64,000 bases of DNA from Vermamoeba vermiformis (lineage: Eukaryota > Tubulinea > Echinamoebida), in NCBI GenBank assembly GCA_045837725.1, contig JBEWZL010000121.1, forward strand, positions 310,001-374,000, read 5' to 3'. How positions within the stretch are numbered: position 1 is the stretch's first letter; the number at the start of each line of letters is the position of its first letter. Of the stretch, positions 21,100-33,310 are shown piece by piece. The notes beneath the pieces were generated by a model that saw only the letters and a list, made by a program, of their open reading frames with translations, was not told where the DNA came from and did no database searches. A program made the position numbers and the translations under genes.

Positions 21100-22718
21100 A
21101 TGGATGTCGATCGGATCGTGGAAGTTAGTGCGCCCAGCAAAGTAATGATATGCGGCAGTTACGTCGTGCTATACAACTACATTAGCTCCGTGCTCACCAC
21201 TACAGCGCGCATGCACGTCACGGTGCGCACTCAGCCCGCTGAACTGTACGTGCCTGAAGCGCATGTCATTGTCGAATCTCCGCAGTTTGGCAGCACTTTT
21301 CAATACAAACTCAACCCTCCTGGCACTAGTGATGACCCTCGCTTATTAAAGTATGTAATTCACGTGAATTGCGCGAATGTACTGACACCGCTCAGACAAG
21401 TGAGTGGATCTGGCAACAAATACATCAGCGACAGCATTGAATACGCACTGATGGCTATGCAAGATCTTGCTGAGAATATGAAGCGTCTTGTAGCCATGCT
21501 GGACACTGCACAGCGCGTGTTGCACATTGTGATCCGCGGCGACAACGACTTCTACTCACAACGCGCGCAGTTGCAAGAGCTCAATCTGCCACTCAGCGAA
21601 GAGGGCTTGAAACAGCTCCAGCCGTGGACTCATGTCGGCTCGCAAGTGCGCAAGACAGGTCTGGGCTCGAGTGCTGCCCTGGTCACTGCGCTCACTGCTG
21701 CTCTGTGCGTGTGGTTGGACGTCTGTCACGTGACTGCTGACCAATCAGCGCTGAGCGAGACAGATCTGCGTCACATCCATTCCCTCGCACAGATTGCACA
21801 CTGCACAGCACAGGGCAAGATCGGCAGTGGCTTTGACGTGAGTTCAGCGGTGTTCGGCAGTCAAGTCTATCAACAGTTCCAGAAGCAGCAAGTGCAACAG
21901 TTCATGGATCTGCCCTTCACCGCGCAACAGATGCAGCTCAGACCACTCATCACCTCGTGGACCACCACCACTCATCGCGCCATGCAGTTGCCTCCAGGCC
22001 TGCGTCTCGTGCTGGCCGATGTGTACTGTGGTGCAGACACGCCGTCGATGGTGAAACAAGTGCTCGCTTGGGCCTCAGCACATCCCACTGACTCCAAGAC
22101 ACTGTTCGACACACTCAACAGCTACAATCAGCGCATCGTGCTCTTGTTTGATCTGTTGAACAGACTCGCGCAGAATTCACCGCACTACTGGTCAGATCTG
22201 CATCGCTGCGCCACTCTCAAGCAACAACAGTGGCACGCTGAGTGGCCTGAGAGTCAACAGCTGCTCGATGGTGCACTGCCTGACATTGATCCTCGTCCTG
22301 CTGCCGTGCTCACTGCACTCGCCACTGTGTTCAACTCCTTGCGTGCCTCGCTGCGTCACATGTCAGAGGTGACAGGTGTCGGCATTGAACCTCCAGCACA
22401 GACGCGTCTGCTCGATGCTGCAATCAACACCGTCACGGGCATTGTACTCGCTGGTGTACCGGGAGCTGGTGGACTTGACGCACAGTTCGCACTTGTGATT
22501 GATGTACCTGCCCTGCAACAACACGGCATTGCGTGGCAGGGACAAGAGCCGAAGAGTCAACTGCACTCGCTGTGGCAAACTTGGACTGAAATGTAAGTAC
22601 AGGCCTAATTCGCGAATGAATGACTCTATTGACACTTGGTGACAGGTCCGTGTGTCCATTGTTAGCGCAAGAAGACGGCCGAGGTATTGCGTGCAAAGTA
22701 GAGCACAACAAGGTGTAA
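21100..22718 (+). CDS. ERG8: Phosphomevalonate kinase, ERG8 (GHMP) type
   Basis: It phosphorylates mevalonate-5-phosphate to the diphosphate in the mevalonate pathway of isoprenoid synthesis. The start is MDVDRIVEVSAPSKVMICGS, with the GHMP N-terminal APSK(V)xxxG block. The ATP-binding loop is VRKTGLGSSAALVTALTAAL, then GKIGSGFDVSSAVFGSQVY, and the C-terminal GHMP motif is GIVLAGVPGAGGLDAQFALV. A 45-nt segment, about 21352-21396, begins GTATGT and ends CTCAG with an ACTGAC branch-like element. It is probably an intron although its length keeps the frame open. The last intron follows ACT GAA AT (donor about 22595) and the final exon encodes VCPLLAQEDGRG and ends at TAA 22716-22718. Length is about 515 residues. 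Animals use an unrelated enzyme, so this form points to fungi, plants or protists. Confidence 0.93.
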
Positions 22719-22815
22719 ATTAAATAAATTATTTTCATTTTTCAAACTATAGTTACATTCTACAATTGGTGATACCAATATCTTACATTCGTTGGTTTAA
22801 ACTGCAGCGCACAGT

Positions 22816-24683
22816 TTAGAAGTTTTCTTTGTGATAAATGAACTTGGTGCCCTCTTTGGCGTTGGTGAACTTGCGCGAGGCCGCATCAAGGCGTCGTGAG
22901 AGTGCGACAGGGCCGCAGAAGAACACACCGACACGGTGGCCAATGAACTTCTGCGCGGTGTCACCGAAGATCTGATTGAGATTGGGTCTGCCAAAGATCG
23001 TCTTGGCCTCGAGACCAGTGATCGAGTCCGTGTTGCCCTGCGCGTTGTACATCACTGCACGCACTTGATCTGCGCCCAGTGTGCCCGTGAAGTACAAATT
23101 GATCGTCAAAAAGCTGCACTTGCGCTCCAACTCTGCGAGCAAATCAATGAACCACTCAAAGCTGTTCGTGTCACGATTGACCCAGTAGAACGACACTGAC
23201 TTGATGGGACAAGTGGCGTCAGCGTTCTCAATGCGGTACTTGATGGACTTGAGAATAGAGGCGAAAGGTGTGACACCAATGCCTGCAGCCCAGAGCATGA
23301 CATTCTCGAATTTGAAGGCCTCTTCTGATGCAGCACCGAATGGGCCATCGACGAGGATGATAGGTCTGCCGTTCGGTGCAGTCAACATGTTCTCTTGCAC
23401 GAGTCCCATCTTGTTCTCGGGATTGAGCAGACGGTGCAACATGCCCGTCCAGTCACCAACAATCTGATGGGACACCTGTCAGTACGAGTGCTGCACCAAT
23501 CAGCGGCGAGTACTTACACGAATGTGCACGCTCAAAAAGTCCTCGTCAGGGCTCGATGAGATGGTGAAGGGATGCCACTCAAAGCGCGCAATGTACGGAC
23601 AGCCCAAGAAGACGTATTGGCCTGGCTTGTAGTTGAATGTCGTCTTCTTCATGCGCAGTTCAAGTACTTTAGAGGGGTGTTGAATCGCTTGCAAGATGAT
23701 AGTCGATTGACTGCCGCGCACGAGACGAATGATGCGCTCGATCAGATACAGCACGCCCGGACCAATGAACCAGCACCAGAAGTTGGGCGGCTCCAAGATA
23801 CCTCCCGCACCGTGGAAGCAGAGAATACCGAAGAACAATATGAAGAGGTGGTGCGTGAACCAGAACACTTCGAACATGGGTCTGCGCACACCAGATACAG
23901 CGGTCGTGTACATGAAGAGCATGACTACTGTGACTAAGTGACCTGACCAGCCCGGCAAGCTAGTGAATGCCTACATATCATCATATTAATGCAAATGTCA
24001 ATAATAGTGCGATTATTTGGGCGCACCAGATCGTTCGGGGTGGGATTTGCTCCAGCATCACCAGGAACAAGTCTGATATTCTTTAAGGCTTGAAGATCGC
24101 CAGAAGAAATACTGTAATAATTGTAATAATGCGAGCAACTAATAAAGACGTTAATATTTTCGAAAAAGACTGGATTCGCAATTCAATTTGCGATTGCATA
24201 CATATGAACTGTAGCTAAGGCAGCAATGGTCCAAGCAATGCCCTTGTGGAATGCAATATTCTTATCGACAGGCAAATAAGTACCAACCCAAGTGCCTCGA
24301 ATCCTGGTTTGATTTCGAAAATCCGTTAATTTTACGTGCAAAAAACTAAACCGAATCTTATAAATAATTACCATGATAAGAAATTACGCAATACAGTGAG
24401 GAGAATAAATGCGCAATTGATTTTAATCGCAGCAGCACTTGCTCGCGCGAAAGGAACACCCCATCCAACAACAGCTGTAACTTCTTTGTGGCCTCCCCAC
24501 TCATATTCTATACGTAATTTTAAGTATTGTGGGGTGTCATATTATAATTTCTAATTATTTACCGTAAAATCTTTCAATAAAGAGGACCATATTAGCCAAA
24601 ACGTAAACTGAGAGGAATGCGGCTTTTACACCGTCATTCACCCAGAAATTACGCATATCCTTGGATGTGAACCCCTTAACCAT
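22816..24683 (-). CDS. NADPH oxidase, NOX2-like, without EF hands
   Basis: This is a membrane flavocytochrome that passes electrons from NADPH through FAD and two haems to oxygen, making superoxide. The start (24683) gives MVKGFTSKDMRNFWVNDGVK and no EF hands. The six-helix ferric-reductase domain includes NIAFHKGIAWTIAALATVHM and EVFWFTHHLFILFFGILCFH, which supply the paired haem-binding His residues. The FAD motif is RFEWHPFTISSSPDEDFLSV. NADPH sites are MLWAAGIGVTPFASILKSIK and GVFFCGPVALSRRLD, and the C-terminus is FIYHKENF, the gp91phox-style end. It has about 540 residues with six or more short introns; the one before IVGDWTG has TGACAGGTGTC just ahead of its acceptor. The lack of EF hands suggests regulation by a Rac/p67-like partner rather than calcium; this is inference. 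Confidence 0.93.
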
Positions 24684-25035
24684 CTTGTTAGAGTTGGATA
24701 CGAGGTGTGGTTGTGTCGTCTGTGTAGTCGTAATTACAGCGAATATTAGTTTTTTTCGAGACACGTGCCTCTGTTCAGTGAAACACAATTGTGCGTATCT
24801 TGCGCACATTGGACGCGTAATGATACGAAATTAACGGAACAGGTATGTTTATACTGGGGCAAATCCATGCATGACTAAATACTGCGCGTTGTAAGCAATT
24901 AAATCGAATAAAATAGGAGAGGGATCTGATAAAAATTACTGCAATGTTTTATGTACTGGCAACCTGACCGATGATTGTGACGCAATAAATAATTTACTAA
25001 TCAAAATTGTTGTATGTACAATGTGTTGAGTACGA
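24684..25035. other. Intergenic region, NOX upstream / AOX downstream
   Basis: This AT-rich spacer carries the NOX promoter and the 3' flank of the alternative oxidase gene. I see no other feature. Confidence 0.55.
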
Positions 25036-26356
25036 TTACTGTTTGCCGAGGCCCTCGACGTGTTTGGCGTTCTGTTTGGCCTGTTGGATCACCTCGTCAC
25101 TCACGCGACCACCGCTCTTCTGCTCACTAGTCTCTTTAATAGCAGCCTCCATCGAGTAGATCTCTGAAGGCAAGATGTTCAGCTCGATGAACTCGCTCTT
25201 TTGTGCGCGGATCTGTATCAATTTGTCGGACATGGCGTGATTGACATCGCGGTGACTGCACTCATCTGCGCGCACCACCAGCACCACATCGCGCAGTGTG
25301 GCATCGGCGGGCAGACCCCAGTACTCAATGGCCACTGCAGGGGCTGGCACGTTCTTGATGATTCCGCTGTCGATCGCCGCGAGGAATTTGTTGTAAGTTT
25401 TAACGGCCTCTTCTATAATGATCGAGAATAGGCTCGATTAGTATATTGTACTGGGAACGAAGCAGATCGAGCACGTACCTTCGAGGTAACCAGTGAATCG
25501 ATGCGCAGTCTTGGGGAACAAGATGTAGAAGAATGTATAAGCAGTGAAGAATGCACCTTGAGTACCAAAGATGACAATTCGTTGCGGAATGGTCAGATTT
25601 GCGATCTGAACGGAACATTAGACAGCAGCTCGATTAATTATGAGATTGCCAGATATATACCTTCATAAATGCATGTAAGTGCATGCGCTCATTTTCAGCC
25701 TCGTCCAACAACACTTTGATCCAGTTGTCAGTCTCCAAGCGGCGCAATGAACGCAGATGGTGGCTGATGCCCGCGACCATGCCCGGCACTGCAGCTACTG
25801 TCTCCAACATGCACGCGCGCAAGAGGTAGTTGGTCTTGAAGTACATATCTGACACTACGCGCAGGAATCGCACCATTTTGTAGGCGATTTTGTCGGAGAT
25901 CGTTTTAGGCGCTTTGTGCGGGAAGTTCGGGGTAGGGCCCACATCCAACGCTTTCAGAACTTCGCGAGGTGTCCACATATAAGAGGTGGAGGAGCGATGG
26001 TACACAGAGCTTGATTTCTTTAATTGTTGCGCTGGTATAAAAGATATTAAATTTCGGTCGATTTTTGAAATCCGAAGAGAAAGAGAATAATGCCAAAAGG
26101 TACCAGACTATATACCTTGATCACCATAAATGGCATCAGCAGGAAGGTAAGCTGGTCGTTGACTGTGGAATGAGCGGGCTAGGAAGGAGGTGAAGGCTGA
26201 CTTCTGAGTCGATGAGGGTTTGGCAGTTGAGTGTTGACGCACAGTGAGTGCAGGGACCGCTAGTGCTCTACTCGCTGCATTCATTGACGAGCGCGAGGTT
26301 AAATTCGCCACTCGTCTAGTGCAGGTTCTTATAAATAGGGAGCTGTTGCTTAGCAT
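25036..26356 (-). CDS. AOX: Mitochondrial alternative oxidase
   Basis: It is a di-iron ubiquinol oxidase of the inner mitochondrial membrane that bypasses complexes III and IV. The start is [20 protein letters not shown], and the following R/S/T/A-rich stretch with [15 protein letters not shown] is a clear presequence. The core keeps all four iron-ligand motifs: [45 protein letters not shown] and [15 protein letters not shown], the last with Cys where most family members have Ala. The quinone-pocket region [20 protein letters not shown] is intact. The C-terminal tail extends past the usual end by about 40 residues, charged and ending EGLGKQ. Introns of ordinary size interrupt the gene. Such enzymes are common in protists, fungi and plants. 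Confidence 0.94.
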
Positions 26357-27034
26357 CTGATTTCGTTTTGATTTTCTTCTTGTGATACCTTGTTGTGTGG
26401 TATATTGTAATAGTCCGCAACGGTAATTCCGTATTTATCATTTGTTTTTTCTACGATCACGTGCTTCAATAGTGTTGACGAAATATTGACCCGGAGTCTA
26501 ATTTAAGTAATCGACTCACATCCGCTCGAACCTGCACCAAAAGCTAACGGTGAGGGATCAAAGCATTGGAACATTGTTGCAATTGATCCTAAATACTAAC
26601 GCACTGTTTCCAAAGTTTCAAGGCAGCCTCTCGGTTCTTATGTGGCAGATGAGCTCGGAGCTGCTCCGAGAAAGAGTGAATTGCAGCGAGTGGTGTGTTG
26701 AAGCAACGCGAGGTAACATTGTGGGCCTAGCAACGACTTTACTACCATGCGGCACAGCTAATTTTATAGAAATTTCATTTGAAATCTCCGCTGCGAGTTC
26801 ACGGTTGAAACTCACTCAACTTGACACGAGTGAATTCGCAGTGAGCGATGTGCTTTATTGCTACCGGAGTGACACCTGAAATCTCTTTCGCAACTCCGTA
26901 GTGTATTGTGCCCTGCTCTCAACTCCGAGTTGGTGCAGGTGTCTGGCTGGCTATTTCAGCGACGGCAGAGTACTTTCTAACCGCTGCCATAACAGATTTC
27001 CAAAAATAGCAATTTGCTTGCCAAAATATCTTCG
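26357..27034. other. Intergenic region with AOX promoter
   Basis: The 678-bp spacer includes the AOX upstream region. An open frame at 26550-26879 (+) begins with GTG, has no family likeness and is not called. The words GCAACTCCGTAG and CAACTCCGAG near 26890-26930 recur in related form in other upstream regions (4302, 20904), but I cannot give them a role. Confidence 0.45.
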
Positions 27035-29271
27035 CTACTTGTAATGTACCATGTGCAGCACTTTGTCAATCCAGTGCGCGTTGTTGGTGCGAGGACGCAA
27101 CGCGGGACCTTTGCGCAACAAATCGCCGATGGACGCGTGTTCCTTGTTCGCTGCGATCTGATTGGTTGGCGGTGCAGTCACGTGACACACTGGCTCAGGT
27201 CGCATCAGCGGTGCATTCACTTGTGCAGCAGTGAGTGGTGCAAGAGGACGACGCTTCTTGTTCTGAGCGTAGGGTGTGTCCGCCTGTTCCTCCAACATGT
27301 GACTCAGCGAGCGTTTGGTGCCCGGTGAGTTCAACATGCGGCGCACTGGTGTTCGCTTCTTTTTGATGCTGCGTCGCGGCGAGGACACACCTTCAGTCGA
27401 GGACTCGATGAGGATGAGATCGGTGTCGTCGTTCTGTGCTGTGAACGAGTAGTACAGACTCGAACTGGCGCTCAACTTGCTGGGACTGAAGGACTCAGCG
27501 GGCGTGAGGTACAAGTCCTGCGACTGATTGGGACTCATCTGTGGCACGTGCTGCGGCGTGGATTGCATGCGCGGTGGAGTGCGTACAGCATTCTGTAGTG
27601 ATTTGGCGTGAGGACTAGCGCGAGAGGGGCTCTTGAGTGGTGTCAGTGGACGATCACGTGCTTCACGTCTGACGGGTGAAGTGACACTGACAGGCGACGA
27701 TTGAGCGACAGGCACTGGCACGACATCTAAGCGCATCTCTTCATCGAACAGCGGATCTGACACACTGGTTGCGTGCGGGTCAGTGAACAGTGCGCGCTTG
27801 ACTTCAGCGAGATTCTCGTATCGCGAGCCAGCAGGAGAGAGCGGTGCAGCGACAGGAGTGAGCGGTACTACAGTGCTGGGACCATATGACACAACTGCGC
27901 CTGTGTTGCTCTTGACGGGCGAGGTCTTTTTAAATTCAATGAAGGTCACTGACTCGATTGGTTGTTTGACAGGACGACACGTGTCTCAGTGCCATTGACC
28001 ATGTTCTCTTTGTCAGCGATCCACTGCGATGTGAATGTGTTGGCGTTGTTGACACGTGACTTTTTGTCGACTACTGATTGGTTGATTTCGATGAATTTGA
28101 CAACGTCTTTTGATTCGATCAGCTGTTTGACACATGTTGACATCTGTTTTGACGGCTGTAATACACGTGTAATGTCTGCACGAACAATAAATTTTAGCAA
28201 AGATAAAGCGCTAAATTAGTTCATTGACTTACCTAGAATATTGCCTTGCATTTTGACACCTGTCACACCTTCAATTTTTTTGAACTCATCTGAATTACTA
28301 AATTAGGCAATTGTTTCAATGGCACGTGTCATTCAACATACCGCGCAGTTTAGTCATAGCACTGCTGTTGACACTCGTGCCCACGAGATTGATGTGCGTC
28401 AAATGCGGGAAGTCTGTTGAATGCCGATTAGTACACTATGAATACAGGCATATACGGATCATTGATATTGGTCTTGAGCGTATTATTAGGGACTAATGCA
28501 ATCGGTAGCAAGATAGCTCACCTTTCAACAACATGAGCACATCCAGTTTCGCACCGAGCTTATTGCCCGACAACAAGAGTCTAGTCAGTGAATGTCGCAT
28601 ATTCGTAGCGTGCAGCTGTGCTATAATCTCTTCAGTGACATTGGTGCGCGAGAGATTGAGTTCTTCGATCGACAGGTCTGCGCAGTGCTGGTGAGTTTAC
28701 ATTGCCTTCGATGGCTTTGAGTATGACGTACCTTTGATCTCCTCGATAGCATTGTTATTTACTTTAGTATTTGAGAGATTGAGCACGCGAAGTGAGGTCA
28801 GATCTGCTTCGGAGTTAGTTCTGGTTTGGCAGGAGAAATTTAACATACTCTTCAAATAAGCAAGACCTACAGCTGATATCCTTGTAGTTTTAGACAGGTC
28901 TAGTGTTTGCAAGTGCTCCAATGCTAATTAAAATAATTAATTGAATGAATTAAAAGGATGAAGATGTGCCACTTACCCGTTAAATTCTCCATCGAATGAT
29001 CATCTATGGACTGACATTGGACTAATTTAATTGATTTTAATTGTTTGAAGCACGACAATATCGCCATTCCTTCTGCATTGATTTTTGAATTGGATGCATC
29101 AATTTCTTCAACCAAAGCACGATGAAAATTAAGATAATATTTGGAATTGATTTCTTTTAGATAGGACAGGTCGATTGAAGACTTTTTGACTGGCACTTGA
29201 GTAAAATACTGGATGTACCACTCGCTCTTGGTCCACTCTACCTCGGGAGCCAATAGTTGATGTAAGTTCAT
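27035..29271 (-). CDS. Leucine-rich-repeat protein with long S/TP-rich tail
   Basis: The start at 29271 gives MNLHQLLAPEVEWTKSEWYI. About six LRRs of the ribonuclease-inhibitor or cysteine-containing type follow (LQTLDLSKTTRISAVGLAYL, TSLRVLNLSNTKVNNNAIEE, IEELNLSRTNVTEEIIAQL, LTRLLLSGNKLGA, LTHINLVGTSVNSSAM). Seven or more short introns separate the repeats. From about 28000 to 27035 there is a disordered region of about 300 residues crowded with S-P and T-P sites (TPLKSPSRASP, TPPRMQSTPQHVP, SPRRSIKKKRTPVRRM) and basic clusters such as NKKRRPLAP. It looks like a nuclear substrate of proline-directed kinases, which is inference. I do not recognise an orthologue, and the combination is not diagnostic of a known family. 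Confidence 0.75.
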
Positions 29272-29456
29272 TATATCTTTCTAACACCTTTATTGTCTCA
29301 TTATTCGTTGTGCGTGCAATACTCAACATTGATTTTGGCGCCTAAATGACTTTCTTGCTGGGCTGAAAAAAACCGCGCAGAAATAATTCAGCTGTCACCA
29401 TATCACCAGGACTGTAAGGAAGATCTATATCACTACTTGGTCATTTAAACTCGTCT

Positions 29457-32400
29457 TTAGTTTAATATTCTGAAAATCTGTACAATGCGTTGGTTCAACA
29501 CGGATCTGATCGGCGAGAAAGCAGCGAGCACGGAGAACAAGATCGAGCAGCCAAACACGACAAGCAAGATGGTGTAGGGGAAGTCGAAGGGTACTGGCAG
29601 CTGAGTGAAGAGCGACTGTTGCAGCGTCATTGTGAATGCGACTACAGTGCCGATCAGTACACCGAGCAGCGAGGACGAGAGCACGAGCACAAAGGCTTCG
29701 TAGATGTAGATGCGATACATCCAAGCCTTGCCAATACCAATGGCGCGCAAGACACCGATCTCTTTTGTCTGCTCGAAGACATTGGTGAACATGGAGGACA
29801 TGAGCGAGAAGAATGAAATAGCCATGGCAATGACGGTGGTGAAGTTGAAGAAGTACTGCATGGCAATCGTGGCGGTGTTGAAGGGCTTCATCGAGTCACG
29901 ATAGTCCCACACTGTGCTGCCTGGATTGGCGTAGCGAGAGAGATCGGTGAGCTTGGACTTCAAATCATCAATCTGCTTGTCCGTCAGTCCCTCGCGCAGT
30001 TCGACCATCAAGTGTCTGATTGGCAGCTCTTCAATGGACTTGAACACACCGCCTGACATGCGCAGATAAGTGGGCATGGACACTACATAGTCTTGCCTGT
30101 GGGAGTGCGGTGAGTATAAATATGACGAGAGTTAGTTTGTACTTACGTGCCAATGGTCGGGAATTGCGAATAAGCGAATGCAGGAGCAGCATCGAGGAAT
30201 GCCATCGGAGCCATGATGCGATTGTTCTCCACGCCGGGACGAGAGCCATTGTCATTGTAGCGCAGACTGAACAAGAAGGGCTTGTTCAATTCGAGTCCTA
30301 CTTTCACCTTGTACAACGAGCCAATCAGCGCTTGTTTGGAGCCATCGCTCGTGTACAATAGTGCTGTCAGGTCATTTTCCACATAATTGCTATCGTCGTC
30401 ATAGATCGATGACTCGACACGCAAGAATCCTTGAATAGCTGCTTGGAATATGTTCGGTGTGACACCGTAAATGCGCTGATTTGCATCGTACAAGTGTCCC
30501 AAGTTCGTCAGACGTGTGTCACGTGATTCAACAATTGCTTCGCGAAGTTCGTAAGTCACCCACGCGTGTGATTTGACTGTGGCATTCTCCTGGCGCATCA
30601 AATCTTCAAATTCGTGTATTGTGCGCAGTGACCGCCAAGTCTTAGCGAAGGGATCGTAATCTGTTTGATATGGAGTTAGCAATTGTGAGATTTGAGTGTG
30701 TCTTGTTATATGCTCAAATAGTCAGTTGCTTTGCGTCATCAAGAGTCAGAGGATTGACAGATTGTTGAAAAGCGAAGTATCTCATCACGTAAAGGTAAGT
30801 GTTTCAAGTGTTCTATATGGATCAATGTCTTACCTCCACCACGCACTTGCAAGTAGCAGCCAGTGCGCTGTTGTTGCTGATAAGAGAATGTTCCTACTTG
30901 CACGGTGTAGGCCACTGAGATGAAGATGATGAAGCCCAATGAGATGGCATACATCACTGTGGTCTTTTGATTGCGTGCACGATGTGCAGTCAAGTTCTTG
31001 AGCACCAATGAGCGAATGGCGCGCTTGTCCCACCACAAGAACAAATACACGACCATGTGCTCGAGCATGTGCTGCAAGTTGAGTGCGAGCAGTGTGAGAC
31101 CGAGCAACATGCCGCCCAAGATGAACATGAACATGTTGAGCAACAGACCGAGATTGAACGACAGCAAACTGAGCGGCAACACGTAGTAAATGATGCCTCC
31201 GAATGCTGCGAGACCCATGCCGATCACTACAATAGTCCACGACACATTGCCACCCTGATCAGCACGTTCAACATCAATTTGCACGGCCTTGGTCTTGTTG
31301 TGCTTGGTGTCCAGTGAGTCATGCAAGTTCATGCCGAGCGCATTGCGAATAGGCAGAATGGCAGCGAGCACGGGAATGATCATGCCCATAGCTGAGGCAC
31401 TCAATATACCCGTCCATGTCAAAGCACTGGTGGTTGACACGTGTCAAATGAGGTACTACGAAGCTAATAGTGACTTACGGTTCAATGGGCACACCAGTGA
31501 GGGTGTAGATCTTAGAGGTCACTCCGAATGAGACCAGTTGGGCTGAAATCAGGCCCAAGATCCAGCTCGGCAGTGCATACGCAAAGGCCTGCACGAGCAG
31601 CAAGATGACAATGCCTGGTCGCGTGGTGCCAATCATGCGCAGCACACCGAGCTCAAAGGTTCTCGTCTCAACATTGATCATGAGCAGCGAGTAGATGAGC
31701 AGCACGGAGAGGAAGAGCAAGATGCCAATGATCAAGTTCAAGATGAGGCCCAAGAACAGCGAGAAGAAGCGTGTTTGGCGCAGTTGAGTGAGAATGGGCA
31801 ACTCCGTGCCGAGTGAATTGAATCCGAGCCGATAGAGCACTCCGCCTGCAAAGTGAATGACGTTCTGTTGAATGACGTCGTAGTTCGAGTTCATGTACGC
31901 GTCAATGCGTGGCGGGGGCAAGTTGATTTCCACTGTCTGCGCGAACTCAAAGAGATTGATGCTGTAGCGAGGACAGGTTAATATGACAATCGATAGCTAA
32001 TGCCCGTACTGAGCTCACCTCTCAACTTCGTGTTTGAACGATCTGGGTGTGCGTGGATTCATATTCTTCAACATGTAGTGCATGAACGGACCATACTCGA
32101 TGATCATTCCTATTACCATATTAGGCAATGTCTAAATTAGGTAACATCACATCTAAGTACCATTAGAAGTGTCAGTATCAAATTTTCCGTTGATGTCGAC
32201 GAAGATGTCTTTGATCACCATGGGCAAGTACACCGTCTCCGTCATTACAATTGCTTGTCCTAAATAGGAAAGTATTGCCATATTAGGTCGTGCATGCACG
32301 ACGTTGAGTCACGTGACACTTACGCTGCTCCTCAGTGTAATTGTACTTGGCACTGAGTGCTTCGAGCCAATTACGGCCCAAGAATCCATCAGCGACTTGG

Positions 32401-33131
32401 AACTGCATGTACATAATATCGCCCTTATCAGCACCCACTAAGCGCGCAGTGTTCTCGTGGATGTACACTTCGCCTTCAGCCAACGCACCTAGCTTCCACT
32501 CGCGACCCAAATTCATTTCTTTTTCGCGATCAGAGTTGATTAAGAAGATGCTGGCCTATTACACGCTATTAGTACATGTATAACTGACGTATGATGGTAT
32601 GAAAATCGCTAAACAAATTACGAAAATAAAGAAAAATATTCGTTTTAAATTATAATTACTTACTCCGTGAAGGCGAGCTTTGCAATTCTGTTGAAAACAA
32701 CCGTTCATAGTGTCCGCACATGGTTCTGGAAATTGTCCGTACTTCCATTCAAGATCATACGGATCGTTTTTCTGTTGGCAGTCCTTGTCCAAGTAGTACA
32801 GAGCGCCAAAGCGATATCTGCACGTGTGGTACTTGTATTCATCGTTGTCATCAAGAATTTCGCTGATTAACGTGTAATTTAATCGGTCATAGCCAGTCCA
32901 CGACCCAGCTGCAATTTGAAGATCAATCTCGCCACTGTTCAGTTCAGAGAGCCGCAAGAAGATGAGAGGTGACTTGGATAATATAGACACTAATAATGCC
33001 ACCACAAATACTACTAAAAGACAAGCGGAAAAGCCCAGAGCATAGTTGACTTTGGATTTCTTGATGCTGCGCAGTGTTTGCGAGATAAACGCAGCCACGA
33101 TTTGTCTATAAGAGACAGGCCCTGCTTTCAT
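29457..33131 (-). CDS. Large FtsX/MacB-like permease (DUF214 type), no ATPase domain
   Basis: The protein has about 1,080 residues. It starts MKAGPVSYRQIVAAFISQTL, followed at once by a membrane segment (YALGFSACLLVVFVVALLVS), a long extracytoplasmic domain, then a block of helices of the FtsX permease type (SLFLGLILNLIIGILLFLSV, ETRTFELGVLRMIGTTRPG). A second half repeats the plan: TVMYAISLGFIIFISVAYTV, another soluble domain, and a C-terminal FtsX block (NVFEQTKEIGVLRAIGIGKA) ending QRIVQIFRILN. The E-x-G-V-L-R-(M/A)-I-G motif is conserved in both halves. Bacterial relatives pair with an ABC ATPase; none is encoded here or next to it. Eukaryotic stand-alone members occur in amoebae and other protists, with unknown substrate. 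Introns are short; one carries the TGACACGTGTCA palindrome just before its acceptor. Confidence 0.88.
31435..31446. repeat. Palindrome TGACACGTGTCA in a permease intron
   Basis: This is the third intronic copy. On the coding strand it reads T-TGACACGTGTCA-ACCACCAG, so the acceptor follows the palindrome by eight bases, as in the two ACS introns. Confidence 0.8.
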
Positions 33132-33310
33132 TTATATCATATAAATATACAAATATATAACACAATCACTAACAGCCAGAGTTGTTGACCTCCGCTGCGC
33201 AAAAAAAGATAAAATGAGCTGAGCGGACCAGTCAGTAATAACTCCGCCTCGTCACACGGTACAATAGTGCAGTTTATGAGCAAAACAAAGAGTAAAATTA
33301 CAGGAGGTGC
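33132..33310. promoter_or_regulatory. Divergent promoter region, permease / Ser-rich protein
   Basis: These 179 bp lie between opposed start codons. No defined element is recognised. Confidence 0.45.

Noticed and set aside
22816-24683. Yeast-type ferric-chelate reductase
   Set aside because: The HPFTISS motif, the His spacing and the KENF C-terminus fit NOX better than FRE proteins.
26550-26879. 109-codon open frame on + between AOX and the LRR gene
   Set aside because: It begins with GTG, has no family likeness, no exon context, and lies in the AOX promoter region.
4302-26930. Recurrent upstream word (G)CAACTCCG as a promoter element
   Set aside because: Only a handful of copies at varying distances (about 200-540 bp) from starts; too few to separate from chance here.
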